The notes below the pieces were generated by a model that saw only the letters and a list, made by a program, of their open reading frames with translations, was not told the origin of the DNA and searched no databases. The translations under genes were made by a program, and so were the position numbers. From contig JADJSH010000038.1 of the NCBI GenBank assembly GCA_016711805.1, forward strand, positions 1-64,000: a stretch of 64,000 nt of DNA, given 5' to 3'. The number at the start of each line of letters is the position of its first letter. Within the stretch, counting starts at the first letter, position 1. This stretch comes from Bacteroidota bacterium (GTDB taxonomy: Bacteria; Bacteroidota; Bacteroidia; B-17B0; Aurantibacillaceae). This document shows positions 8,893 to 17,937 of the stretch, piece after piece.

Positions 8893-9696
8893 TTAATTTT
8901 TTAGATTTTTTTCGATGAGATACCTTAACTTATCTCTATTTAAATTAGAATTTATTTCGCCATTCACTGTCAGCGATACGTTACCTGTTTGTTCTGACAC
9001 TGTAATTGCTATGGCATCCGTTGTTTCTGTTAAACCAACTGCCGCTCTATGTCGCATTCCAAAATGAGACGGGAAATTTTCGTTTTCTGTTACAGGTAAT
9101 ACACAACGTGCAGCTATGATGCGATTATCTTTAATAATAACCGCACCATCGTGCATAGGACTGTTTTTATAAAAAATATTTTCAAGCATTTTGTCTGTTA
9201 ATGCCGAATCAACCATTTCTCCTGTATTGACATAAAATTTTAAATCCGATTTACGAGAAACAATAATTAAAGCGCCAGTTTTAGATTCACTCATATTAAA
9301 ACACGCATTAATAACTGCATCTGCATCTAATATAAAACGGGAAGAAACGGCTGAGTGATTAGTAAAAGAGAAAATGGTTTTCCAGTTTTTGTTTTTTATA
9401 AATTCGTTTGAGCCGATATATAACAAAAATTTTCTAATCTCTTGTTGAAAGACGACCATTACGGCAATAACTCCAACATTAATAAATTTACCTAAAATAG
9501 AACCTAATAATTTCAATTCAAAGGCACGAACAATAATCGAAACAATATAAATTAAAGCTAAGCCAATAAATACATTTACTGCTGCGGTTCCCTTTACCAT
9601 TTTATACAATTGGTAAAGCATAATTGCTACCAAAAGAATATCAATGGCATCAGTAATACCAAAAGAAAGAAATAATATAAAGAATTGATTTAACAC
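8893..9696 (-). CDS. cdaA: diadenylate cyclase CdaA
   Basis: This 267-residue protein synthesises cyclic di-AMP from two ATP. It has the CdaA layout: three membrane helices in residues 14-90 (DILLVAIMLYQLYKMVKGT is very typical), then a cytoplasmic DAC domain. The catalytic motifs are D-G-A at 183-185 (MHDGAVII) and R-H-R at 215-217 (GMRHRAAVGL). The start codon is GTG at 9694-9696, and a TAnnTTTG box ends only about 5 bases upstream, so the transcript may be nearly leaderless. It lies directly downstream of the SpoIIE phosphatase array in the same orientation. No CdaR or phosphodiesterase gene is in the window. Confidence 0.95.
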   Translation of the reverse strand: MLNQFFILFLSFGITDAIDILLVAIMLYQLYKMVKGTAAVNVFIGLALIYIVSIIVRAFELKLLGSILGKFINVGVIAVMVVFQQEIRKFLLYIGSNEFIKNKNWKTIFSFTNHSAVSSRFILDADAVINACFNMSESKTGALIIVSRKSDLKFYVNTGEMVDSALTDKMLENIFYKNSPMHDGAVIIKDNRIIAARCVLPVTENENFPSHFGMRHRAAVGLTETTDAIAITVSEQTGNVSLTVNGEINSNLNRDKLRYLIEKNLKN

Positions 9697-9701
9697 GGCG
9701 C

Positions 9702-9709
9702 CAAAGATA
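9702..9709 (-). promoter_or_regulatory. -7 promoter box abutting cdaA
   Basis: On the minus strand TATCTTTG matches the TAnnTTTG consensus exactly. It ends 6 bases before the GTG start of cdaA. No clear -33 TTTG is seen at the expected distance. If used, transcription would begin at or very near the start codon. Confidence 0.5.
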
Positions 9710-9760
9710 CCTTTTTTATAGCTTATTTTGACGATTTTTTAGCATAAAATACCTAAAACA

Positions 9761-10642
9761 CTATATTTTAATGCCAATAATCAATACATCATCTACTTGT
9801 TCTAAATTGCCTTTCCATGAATCAAAAGTTCTAGTTAATACATCATGTTGTTTAACTAATGGCAGTGGATTGACTTCCTCTAATAATTGATTTAATGACT
9901 TATACTTAAATTTTTTACCTTTTTCTCCTCCAAATTGATCAGCATAACCATCTGTGTATAAATAAAAACTATCTCCTTTTTCCAAATCGATAGAAAATAA
10001 ACTAAAGCTATTCATTCTTTCTCCTTTACCAACTGGCATTTTATCTTTTGGCAGCAATTTAATATCATTTGATTTTACAAGTACTGGCCCATTATTAGAT
10101 GCGGCATAAGTAATTTTTAGTGAATCAACATCATTAATATTTGGTTGCACATCAAAACATATTAGTATACCGTCCATGCCGTCTTGCTGCTCTTCTTGGC
10201 CTATACTTTCGATCAATCGTGTTCTTACGTAATTAAATATTTCATTAGGTTCAACTATATTTTTTTCTTTAATCGCTTCACTCAAAAAACCAATATTCAA
10301 TAAACTCATGAATGCTCCTGGAACTCCATGACCGGTGCAATCGCAAGCTGCGATGTAAAATTTACCGTTATGTTCGGTTGCCCAGTAAAAATCGCCGCTT
10401 ACAATATCTTTTGGTTTAAATAACACAAAATGTTCAGGTAAGTATTTGTCTATTAATTTAGAATTCGCTAGTAAAGCATATTGAATTCGTCGAGCATAAT
10501 TAATAGAATCTACAATCTCTTTTTGATGGACTTCTAACGACATTTTTTGATGTTCAACAATTTGCTTTTGCTCTTCAATATTTTTATTTTTCAAAGAAAG
10601 TTCCAGATTAGCTTTTTGTTTCACCCTATTTCTGCTATACAA
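9761..10642 (-). CDS. SpoIIE/PP2C phosphatase half of a frameshifted TPR-SpoIIE receptor (array gene 9, C-terminal piece)
   Basis: This 293-residue frame holds a coiled coil (residues 10-45), the conserved switch-helix motif DSINYARRIQYALLA and a complete SpoIIE phosphatase domain. All metal-binding acidic positions are present: SGDFYW, ACDCTGHGVPGAFMS, DGMDG, YLYTDGYADQFGG and EQVDDV. The apparent start is a TTG and is probably not real. Reading upstream in this frame gives FLAFSL before the start, which continues the membrane helix on which the preceding gene (10651-11772) ends. The two pieces are one gene interrupted by a -1 shift at the T6 run (plus-strand A6 at 10653-10658). It is the last gene of the array. 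Confidence 0.85.
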   Translation of the reverse strand: MYSRNRVKQKANLELSLKNKNIEEQKQIVEHQKMSLEVHQKEIVDSINYARRIQYALLANSKLIDKYLPEHFVLFKPKDIVSGDFYWATEHNGKFYIAACDCTGHGVPGAFMSLLNIGFLSEAIKEKNIVEPNEIFNYVRTRLIESIGQEEQQDGMDGILICFDVQPNINDVDSLKITYAASNNGPVLVKSNDIKLLPKDKMPVGKGERMNSFSLFSIDLEKGDSFYLYTDGYADQFGGEKGKKFKYKSLNQLLEEVNPLPLVKQHDVLTRTFDSWKGNLEQVDDVLIIGIKI

Positions 10643-10650
10643 TGAAAAAG

Positions 10651-11772
10651 CTAAAAAACAAGCAACAATGATCCAATAATCAATGAATTACGAAGCCAAA
10701 CCGACATTTCTTTATCTTTCTGAAGTAACGCAATTTCCTGCTCTTTTTTATCAGAATCAAACTTTGCTAACAACTCGTTTATCTGCGAGGAATTTTCTTC
10801 ATTAAAAATAGAGTCTTTGATTTCCACATATTTTGCCAAATAATCGTGCGCCAATTTAAAATCATTAAGTTGCAAATAGCAATTATGTAATCCATCATAA
10901 CTAGATTTCATATCGGATAATGTTGAGTTTTGCTCTGAAATAGCTAAAGAAGCTTTATAATTGTCTATCGATTTTAAAAAATCTCTCTTCCTGTAATAGA
11001 TCTCAGCAATATTATTTAAACATAAAGCAATATTTTCTTGTGAATCAATTTCTTTATATAAACTGAAAGCATTTGTATAATAAGGCAAAGCCTCATCATA
11101 CTGTTTCTGTTCTGCAAAAATACTTCCAATATTATTAAGCATTAGTGCTTCACGTTTTTTATTGCCAACTTCTCTAGAAATATCTAAACACAAGTTGTAG
11201 TATTCCATTGCTTTACTATAATTTCTCATCGTAAAGTAAGTTTTACCTACATTACCATAAGACATCGCAATTTCATTTTTACTACTTTCATCATTACGAC
11301 TATTTTCTTTACGCATTTTTAATGCTAATAAATGATGATGTAATGCATTCACTGTATCCTCTAACTCCAAATAAATACTCCCGATATTATTATGGCATCC
11401 CGAAATCCCTGATTTATTGCCTTGTTTTTCGCAAATAGCTAAAGTCTTTAAAAAAAACTCAACGCTATGATTAAAATCACTTAAAAAATAATAGTTATAA
11501 CCTATTTGGTTTGTGATATCCGACTGTATTCTGAGATTATTTGTCTTTATTGAAATATCGTATGCTTTTATTAAATAGTCAATTCCTTTATTTGGGTCGG
11601 AGTCATTATATAACTTAGATAAATTATATAAGGTTTTTGCTTTATCCGTATCATGCTTTGATTCTTTTAAAACAAGAAGTAAACTATCTTCTGTTGACTG
11701 ACAGTATAAATCATTGCCAAAATTCAACAAGAGAGTAATTAAAAATATTTTACTTAAAAAAACAAACTTCAT
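10651..11772 (-). CDS. TPR sensor half of a frameshifted TPR-SpoIIE receptor (array gene 9, N-terminal piece)
   Basis: The 373-residue product has a signal peptide (about 1-24, ending at YCQS) and seven to eight TPR units from about residue 40 to 310 (for example NNIGSIYLELEDTVNALHHHLLAL and GNVGKTYFTMRNYSKAMEYY). The KDSIFNEE segment and the linker DSDKKEQEIALLQKD follow. It stops abruptly inside a hydrophobic segment (NSLIIGSLLLVF). Complete array members continue from here through the membrane helix into a SpoIIE domain. That domain lies directly downstream in the -1 frame, and one extra T in the T6 run would join the two frames. Confidence 0.85.
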   Translation of the reverse strand: MKFVFLSKIFLITLLLNFGNDLYCQSTEDSLLLVLKESKHDTDKAKTLYNLSKLYNDSDPNKGIDYLIKAYDISIKTNNLRIQSDITNQIGYNYYFLSDFNHSVEFFLKTLAICEKQGNKSGISGCHNNIGSIYLELEDTVNALHHHLLALKMRKENSRNDESSKNEIAMSYGNVGKTYFTMRNYSKAMEYYNLCLDISREVGNKKREALMLNNIGSIFAEQKQYDEALPYYTNAFSLYKEIDSQENIALCLNNIAEIYYRKRDFLKSIDNYKASLAISEQNSTLSDMKSSYDGLHNCYLQLNDFKLAHDYLAKYVEIKDSIFNEENSSQINELLAKFDSDKKEQEIALLQKDKEMSVWLRNSLIIGSLLLVF

Positions 11773-11793
11773 AAAACGTTTAAATATAGCAAA

Positions 11794-13917
11794 TTAAATA
11801 CGTATCCCTATTACACACACGTCATCCACCTGTTCTAAATTACCTTTCCAATTTACAAATTTTTGATTTAATAGTATTGACTGATCATTTAATCCCAAGG
11901 ACGAACTTTCTATCAATAATTCATTCAGTTGCTTGTACTTAAACTTCTTCCCCTTTTCACCCCCAAACTGATCTGCATATCCATCAGTATATAAGTAAAT
12001 CATATCGTTTTTTTGCGCTTGTATATGAAATAGATTAAACTCACTATTTTTCCCTCCTTTACCAACAGGCATTTTATCTTTCGGAAGCTCCTTAAACTCT
12101 CTCTCTAAATTATCTCTGGAAATTAAGATAGGAGCATTATTTGCTGCAGCATAAGAAATAGTATTTGCTTGTTTGTCAAAACAAACTAATATACCATCCA
12201 TACCATCTTGTTGCTCTTCCTTCCCAATGCTCTCTATTAAGCGAATTCGAACATAATCAAATATTTTATTAGGCTCTACAATCCCTTTCTCATTAATTGC
12301 CTCACTTAAAAAACCAATGTTTAATAAACTCATAAAAGCACCTGGAACTCCGTGACCAGTGCTATCGCATACAGCTAAATAAAATTTATCATTTTTGTTT
12401 GTCGCCCAATAAAAATCTCCACTTACAATATCTTTCGGCTTAAATAAAACAAAATGTTCATTCAAATTATTAGCAAGCAAATCTTCGCTTGCCAATAAGG
12501 CATATTGAATACGTTTAGCGTAATTAATACTATCTACAATCTCTTTTTGCTTTTCATCAACTTCATTTTTCTGAAGTTCGATTTCCTTTTTTTGCAGCGT
12601 AATAATCTCTTTTGATTTTTTTGTTATTCGATAACTTCTAAAAACAACTATACTAATGCCTATAAAAAATAATAATGCTAGTGCAATAATTACCTTCTCT
12701 TGATTTTGTTTACTAATTTCAATTTTGTTTTTATTGATCTCGAGTTCTTTTAAAGCGTTTGTATTATTTAACAAAGCAATTTCTTGTTCTTTCTTTTCTG
12801 TTTCATACTTTGTTTGAATTTCTTCTATTTTCTCAATAGACTCTTTATTAAATAATGAATCTTTTAAACTCGCATATTTAAACAGCATACTGTAAGCTTC
12901 TTCCAATCGATTCGACCTCCTGTAACTTCCAGCGAGTGCATGATAAATATTAAGTAAATTTTGTTTAGAATCAATTTCACTAGCTACAGCTAGTCCTTTA
13001 TTGAGACACTCAATGGCTTTTGCATATTTCTTGTCATTCATATAAACAGCTCCAATATTGTTGTATATCATACATACCGAAACTTTGTCTCCTAATTCAA
13101 TTCTCGCTTTTAACGCTCGATCATAATATTGTAAAGCCTCTTGTGATGAAATAATGTTGTTTAATCCTGCCAAATTATTATATATCACTGCAATTCCTCT
13201 TTTATGATGAATGCCTTCAAATAACTTTAATGCTTCTAAATACATTGTTTTAGCAGTATCTTGACTGCGTGTATCTTTATATACATTGGCTGCTCTTGTA
13301 ATAGCATTTGCGATTTGCGCTGTATCCTTTAACTGTATAAATAATAGTTTTGCTTGATTCAAATACTCTAAAGCTCTATTATACTGCTTTTGATCGTCGT
13401 ATAAAATTCCGATATTAAGTGTAGCTTTTGCCTGACCTTTTAAATTTTTATCTTTTTCATAATATTTAAGTGCCATCGAAGATACCTCTACTGCCTTTTC
13501 ATACTTTCCCATTTCTCTGTAGGCTGTTTGCATACACAGGTAAGCATCAGCTATCTCCTTAGAATCCTTCAATTTTTTTGCTAATAATAATGCTTTGTTA
13601 CATGCTAAAATAGAAGAATCGTTATTTCCGTTATAGTAATAATTAATAGCGAGAGTTCGGTAAATTCCACAAGCTGTTTTAGCAGACGTAGTTGAATTAA
13701 TTGTTTTTAATTCCTTAAGTGCTCTATTTGCATACTCATTTGATTTATCTACGTTTTTTGATGTTTCTTCAGAAGCTATCTTTGCCAACAATTCTACTCG
13801 CTCATTTGAGTTTTTACATTTTGATAACTTAACATCGATTGAATCTACTTGTATCGAAGCAAAACTAGCAGCGGCTAGTAGAACACAGGAAATTATATAA
13901 AGTAGCTTTAATGCCAT
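11794..13917 (-). CDS. TPR-TM-SpoIIE receptor phosphatase (array gene 8)
   Basis: This 707-residue intact member has a signal peptide (1-21) and nine or so TPRs (about 45-350). The segment KDSLFNKESIEKIEEIQTKYETEKKEQEIALL follows, here cited for its KYETEKKE core. The membrane helix is at about 409-428, the coiled coil at 430-470, then the phosphatase. SpoIIE metal residues are complete (SGDFYWATNKNDKFYLAVCDSTGHG, DGMDGILVCFD, LYTDGYADQFGG, EQVDDVCVIGIRI). It lies 21 bases upstream of array gene 9 and 39 bases downstream of gene 7, so it is likely cotranscribed. The target phosphoprotein is unknown. A periplasmic location for the TPRs is inferred from the signal peptide plus single membrane helix. 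Confidence 0.9.
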   Translation of the reverse strand: MALKLLYIISCVLLAAASFASIQVDSIDVKLSKCKNSNERVELLAKIASEETSKNVDKSNEYANRALKELKTINSTTSAKTACGIYRTLAINYYYNGNNDSSILACNKALLLAKKLKDSKEIADAYLCMQTAYREMGKYEKAVEVSSMALKYYEKDKNLKGQAKATLNIGILYDDQKQYNRALEYLNQAKLLFIQLKDTAQIANAITRAANVYKDTRSQDTAKTMYLEALKLFEGIHHKRGIAVIYNNLAGLNNIISSQEALQYYDRALKARIELGDKVSVCMIYNNIGAVYMNDKKYAKAIECLNKGLAVASEIDSKQNLLNIYHALAGSYRRSNRLEEAYSMLFKYASLKDSLFNKESIEKIEEIQTKYETEKKEQEIALLNNTNALKELEINKNKIEISKQNQEKVIIALALLFFIGISIVVFRSYRITKKSKEIITLQKKEIELQKNEVDEKQKEIVDSINYAKRIQYALLASEDLLANNLNEHFVLFKPKDIVSGDFYWATNKNDKFYLAVCDSTGHGVPGAFMSLLNIGFLSEAINEKGIVEPNKIFDYVRIRLIESIGKEEQQDGMDGILVCFDKQANTISYAAANNAPILISRDNLEREFKELPKDKMPVGKGGKNSEFNLFHIQAQKNDMIYLYTDGYADQFGGEKGKKFKYKQLNELLIESSSLGLNDQSILLNQKFVNWKGNLEQVDDVCVIGIRI

Positions 13918-13956
13918 TCAGAAAGATTTAAACCACTACAATTTACAAAATAAAAT

Positions 13957-15108
13957 CTATACTTTTATACCAACAACTAGTACATCATCTACTTGTTCCA
14001 AACTTCCCTGCCAATCTTTAAATGTAGAGTCAAGCACTTCCTTTTGACTACTTAGTGGTGTATGATGTATTTCCAATAATAAATTATTCAATGGTTTATA
14101 CTTGAATTTTTTGCCCTTTTCGCCACCAAATTGATCAGCATATCCATCTGTATAAAGATAAATGGAATCACCCTTTGAAACATTCATATCATATAATGTA
14201 AAAGATTCTGATTTTTCTCCCTTTCCAACTGGCATTTTATTACACTCTAAATGTTGTAAAGCATTATTTGAAATAACAATTGGATGATTATTAGAAGCTG
14301 AATAGGTAATTGTGTTAGTTAATTTATTAAATCGCAACAAGATCCCATCAAATCCATCTTTTTGATTTTCATTGGTGATACTTTCAATTAAACGTTTTCT
14401 AACATAGTCAAACACTTTATTTGGTTCTTGTATATTTTTCTCTTTAATAGCTTCGCTCAAAAAACCAATACTCAATAAACTCATAAACGCTCCAGGAACT
14501 CCATGCCCAGTGCTATCGCATACCGCCAAATAAAAATTATTATCATGCTCGGTTGCCCAATAAAAATCGCCACTTACTATATCTTTTGGCTTAAATAAAA
14601 CAAAATGAGATTCCAAATTTCCTTTTAATAAATCTTCATGTGCCAATAGAGCGTACTGAATGCGTTTAGCGTAATTGATAGAATCAACCACTTCTTTTTG
14701 ATGTGCCTCAACAATTTGTTTTTGTTCTTCAACTACTTTTTTCTGTTCTTGTATAGTCACATTTTGCCTTTGAGTAACTTTAAATCTGTTATAAATAAAC
14801 ACTCCAAAAAAGAGACACAATATGAATCCAGCCACACTTGCTATGATAATAATTTGTTGCTGCTTGGATGTTGCTTGATAAGTCAATTCCCGTTTTTCTT
14901 GATCTGCTTTCGAGATCACTTCTCGTTTTTCAAATTCATATTGCAATTGTTTTTTGAGTGTACTTTTATGTGTTTCATCATTACTTATGCTATCGCGCAT
15001 TTTTACTGCCAACTTGAGCATTTCATGTGCTTTATTATACTTCTCTTCTTTTAAATAAATATCTTCCAAAATTGTGGCTGCTAAACTAATGTTCTCTGGA
15101 TAACCCAT
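13957..15108 (-). CDS. SpoIIE/PP2C phosphatase half of a frameshifted TPR-SpoIIE receptor (array gene 7, C-terminal piece)
   Basis: The 383-residue frame opens with the end of a TPR (ENISLAATILEDIYLKEEKYNKAHEMLKLAV), a KMRDSISNDE segment and a membrane helix at about 83-103. A coiled coil and the phosphatase domain follow. The third acidic motif is DGFDGILLRF instead of DGMDG, a variant shared only with array gene 6, which suggests these two are recent duplicates. The real N-terminus is encoded by the upstream frame (15081-15953): one extra base in the T5 run at 15108-15112 would give SQK-MGYPENIS without interruption. The ATG given here is thus an internal Met of the original protein. Confidence 0.85.
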   Translation of the reverse strand: MGYPENISLAATILEDIYLKEEKYNKAHEMLKLAVKMRDSISNDETHKSTLKKQLQYEFEKREVISKADQEKRELTYQATSKQQQIIIIASVAGFILCLFFGVFIYNRFKVTQRQNVTIQEQKKVVEEQKQIVEAHQKEVVDSINYAKRIQYALLAHEDLLKGNLESHFVLFKPKDIVSGDFYWATEHDNNFYLAVCDSTGHGVPGAFMSLLSIGFLSEAIKEKNIQEPNKVFDYVRKRLIESITNENQKDGFDGILLRFNKLTNTITYSASNNHPIVISNNALQHLECNKMPVGKGEKSESFTLYDMNVSKGDSIYLYTDGYADQFGGEKGKKFKYKPLNNLLLEIHHTPLSSQKEVLDSTFKDWQGSLEQVDDVLVVGIKV

Positions 15109-15953
15109 TTTTGTGACATTTCCAATCCTTCTAACGCATATTTTTGAGCTAAAGCGGTGTTATTATCTTCTAAATAAATTTTACCCATATTACACAAAGC
15201 ATACGATATCCCTTGAACATCGTTAATTTCACGTCTTATTTCCAAACTTTTTTTAAAATAATATAAAGCACTAAAATAATTTTTTTGATTAAAATAAACG
15301 GTTCCAATGTTTTGAAGCGAATATCCAATTCCATGCTTATCTTTAATTTTCTTTCTAATGTTTAAGCCTTTAAAATAAAAGTAAAGTGCTTTTTTTAAAC
15401 TTTTTGATTTATCATATACGTTGCCAATATTACTAAGCGATTGTGCCTGACCATGTAAATCATCAATCTCTCTCTGCAATTCGTAACTTTTAATATAATT
15501 TTCTAAGGCCTTTAAATACTGTTTCTGGCTACTATAGATATAACCAATATTATTTAAGGAATAAGATTGTCCAGATTTATCCCCTATTTGTTCTTGAATT
15601 TTTAAGCTTTGATGAAAATAATCTAAAGCTTCTGTTATATCGCCTAAATTATTACTTAAATATCCTTTATTATTTAAATAATCGCCGTAATGCCTCGTTG
15701 CCTTTTCTTTTATTTTTAAATCAGTGCTTAGCATTAACTCCTGAGCCAAGGGCCCAAGTTGATCATTGTATTTCGACCAGACCGCATCATCACTGATAGC
15801 TTCAATGACTCTAGTTAGCACAGATAATTTATGAGTATCGTCTTTCGCTACTTTTGTATATTCAATTAACGAATCTACAAACCGGTTTTGCGCAAACGAA
15901 ATATTTACTTTTACTAAAATAAAAAGTATTACTATGTATATTACATTTTTCAT
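15081..15953 (-). CDS. TPR sensor half of a frameshifted TPR-SpoIIE receptor (array gene 7, N-terminal piece)
   Basis: The 290 residues comprise a signal peptide (1-22) and about six very regular TPRs with N-N-I-G-x-[IV]-Y and S-L-x-N-I-G cores (for example QSYSLNNIGYIYSSQKQY). The last TPR breaks off after ALEGLEMSQK and is followed by ten missense residues and a stop that overlaps the next frame by 28 bases. Its start ATG overlaps the TGA stop of array gene 6 upstream (ATGA), indicating translational coupling. It lacks the membrane helix and output domain, which are in the downstream frame. Confidence 0.85.
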   Translation of the reverse strand: MKNVIYIVILFILVKVNISFAQNRFVDSLIEYTKVAKDDTHKLSVLTRVIEAISDDAVWSKYNDQLGPLAQELMLSTDLKIKEKATRHYGDYLNNKGYLSNNLGDITEALDYFHQSLKIQEQIGDKSGQSYSLNNIGYIYSSQKQYLKALENYIKSYELQREIDDLHGQAQSLSNIGNVYDKSKSLKKALYFYFKGLNIRKKIKDKHGIGYSLQNIGTVYFNQKNYFSALYYFKKSLEIRREINDVQGISYALCNMGKIYLEDNNTALAQKYALEGLEMSQKWVIQRTLV

Positions 15954-17935
15954 AATTTAATCCCAATAACACATACATCATCCACTTGCTCTAGATCCCC
16001 TTTCCAGCTATCAAACTGAACTGTTAATGATTCTAACTGTTGACTCATCTCTTTCGTTGAGTAAGTTAGCAAAAATTCATTAAGTTGCTTGTACTTAAAT
16101 TTCTTCCCTTTAATTCCGCCAAATTGATCGGCATAACCATCCGTATAAATATAAATAGTAGCATTCTCTTCAGGCAAAATTTCAAACTCGGCAAATGGCA
16201 TTAATTTTTCGCCTTTTCCAACAGGCATTTTATCATAACTTAAATGTTTTAAAACGCCGCTTGAAATAACAATTGGATGATTATTAGCAGCAGCATAAGT
16301 AACCCTTTTTGTTGACTTATTAATTCGTATAATAACGCCATCAAACCCATCTTTTTGATCTTCATTATTTACACTCTCAATCAATCTCTTACGAACGTAA
16401 TTAAAAATCTCATTTGGTTTTTTTATGTTCTTCTCTTTAATTGCTTCACTTAAAAAACCAATACTTAACAAACTCATAAATGCGCCAGGGACACCATGTC
16501 CTGTACTATCGCAAACAGCCAAATAAAAATCATCTTCATGTTCAGTAGCCCAATAAAAATCTCCACTCACAATGTCTTTTGGTTTAAATAAAATAAAATG
16601 TGACTCTAAATTTTCGGCTAGTAATTTATCGTTTGCTAATAATGCATACTGAATACGTTTTGCATAATTAATAGAGTCCACTATTTCTTTTTGTTTTAAT
16701 TCAATCACCTGTTTTTGAAACTCAATCTCACTTTGCTTTTGTTCAACCTGTTCTTTTTGTTTAGTAATTAATTGGTGCGCTTTCTTTTTTTGAGAATAAA
16801 CACGATACATAAATACTCCAAATAACATTGAAATAATTAAACTACCAATAATAAAATAGCTAATAATGCTTTGTCTTTGAATGCGCTCATTAGATAAATC
16901 ATTTTGTTTTTTTAGAATCAAATTTTGCTGCTCTTTTTTCTCGGTTTCGTATTTTGTTTCGACTTCTAATAGTTGCTTGTTTTTTTCCACACTTAAAACA
17001 GAATCTTTAAAGCTGATATATTTATCAGAATACTCTAATGCTTTTTCGAAATTATGTTGTTGTTTGTATACCTGAGATATATTTAAACTAAGATGTTTCA
17101 AATCATCATAGGCTTTTCGTTCTTCAAAAATGGGAAAGGATTTCAAAAAATATTCCAGGGCTTTATTGAAATTCTTTTGTTTTTTATAAGCTTCCCCCAT
17201 TACTTGGTAAGTAGCAGCTATTCCGTAAGTATTATTTAATGTTTTAAGTTGTTCAACCGCTTTATTAAAATTTACAAATGCTTCATCATACTTATTTAAT
17301 TCAACAAATGCATCACCTATTAAAGTATATGATACAGATAATGGATATAAGGCAACTGGAGGTTTTTCAAAAACATTTTTGGCTCTGGTAAAAAAATAAA
17401 TTGCCTGGGTAGCATCCTTTTTTAATAAATAAATATTACCTAATCCAATAGATGAAATTCCCATCATGTATTTGTTAGAGTCTTGATAAGCTATTTCATA
17501 ACTTTGAGTATAAGCCTCCAAAGCTTTCTTCTGATTATCAATTCCCAAATATGTATTGCCAATAGAGTTCATTAAATTACTCATGGCTTTACGATTTTTA
17601 TTTTTCTCGTAAATTTTATAGGCATTAATAAAATTTTCTAAAGCCTTTTCGTAATCACCTTTACTATTAAAATATTCGCCAATGGTATTATATGATTTTC
17701 CAATACCATTTAAATAATTTACTTTTTGAGACAATACTAATGCAGAATTGGCGTAATATAAGCAGCTGTCATTTGCCTGCTCCATTAAATATAGTGCAAT
17801 ATTGTTATTTGTGTTAATTTTGGCTGTATCTGGGATATTTTTAGCTAGCTTTTGTCTAAGACTATCTAACACATTTATACTAAATAATGTGGGCAAATAA
17901 CACAATGCAACTATTAATAACCGTAACTTATTCAT
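15950..17935 (-). CDS. TPR-TM-SpoIIE receptor phosphatase (array gene 6)
   Basis: This 661-residue complete member has a signal peptide (1-19), TPRs over about 50-310, and KDSVLSVEKNKQLLEVETKYETEKKE (KYETEKKE core near 331-338). The membrane helix is at 358-378, a Gln/Lys-rich coiled coil at 385-425, and the phosphatase from about 430 to the end. It carries DGFDGVIIRI at the third acidic motif, as in gene 7; ESHF[IV]LFKPKD and NNHPIVIS are also shared only by these two. It starts 2 bases after the stop of array gene 5 and its TGA overlaps the ATG of gene 7, so it sits in the middle of a tightly packed operon. Confidence 0.9.
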   Translation of the reverse strand: MNKLRLLIVALCYLPTLFSINVLDSLRQKLAKNIPDTAKINTNNNIALYLMEQANDSCLYYANSALVLSQKVNYLNGIGKSYNTIGEYFNSKGDYEKALENFINAYKIYEKNKNRKAMSNLMNSIGNTYLGIDNQKKALEAYTQSYEIAYQDSNKYMMGISSIGLGNIYLLKKDATQAIYFFTRAKNVFEKPPVALYPLSVSYTLIGDAFVELNKYDEAFVNFNKAVEQLKTLNNTYGIAATYQVMGEAYKKQKNFNKALEYFLKSFPIFEERKAYDDLKHLSLNISQVYKQQHNFEKALEYSDKYISFKDSVLSVEKNKQLLEVETKYETEKKEQQNLILKKQNDLSNERIQRQSIISYFIIGSLIISMLFGVFMYRVYSQKKKAHQLITKQKEQVEQKQSEIEFQKQVIELKQKEIVDSINYAKRIQYALLANDKLLAENLESHFILFKPKDIVSGDFYWATEHEDDFYLAVCDSTGHGVPGAFMSLLSIGFLSEAIKEKNIKKPNEIFNYVRKRLIESVNNEDQKDGFDGVIIRINKSTKRVTYAAANNHPIVISSGVLKHLSYDKMPVGKGEKLMPFAEFEILPEENATIYIYTDGYADQFGGIKGKKFKYKQLNEFLLTYSTKEMSQQLESLTVQFDSWKGDLEQVDDVCVIGIKL

Positions 17936-17937
17936 CT

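Noticed and set aside
10653..15112. Programmed -1 frameshifting in array genes 7 and 9
   Set aside because: Neither site has a proper X-XXY-YYZ heptamer in the zero frame (P-site GTT or CAA re-pair poorly), and intact paralogues do not use shifting; error or mutation is simpler.
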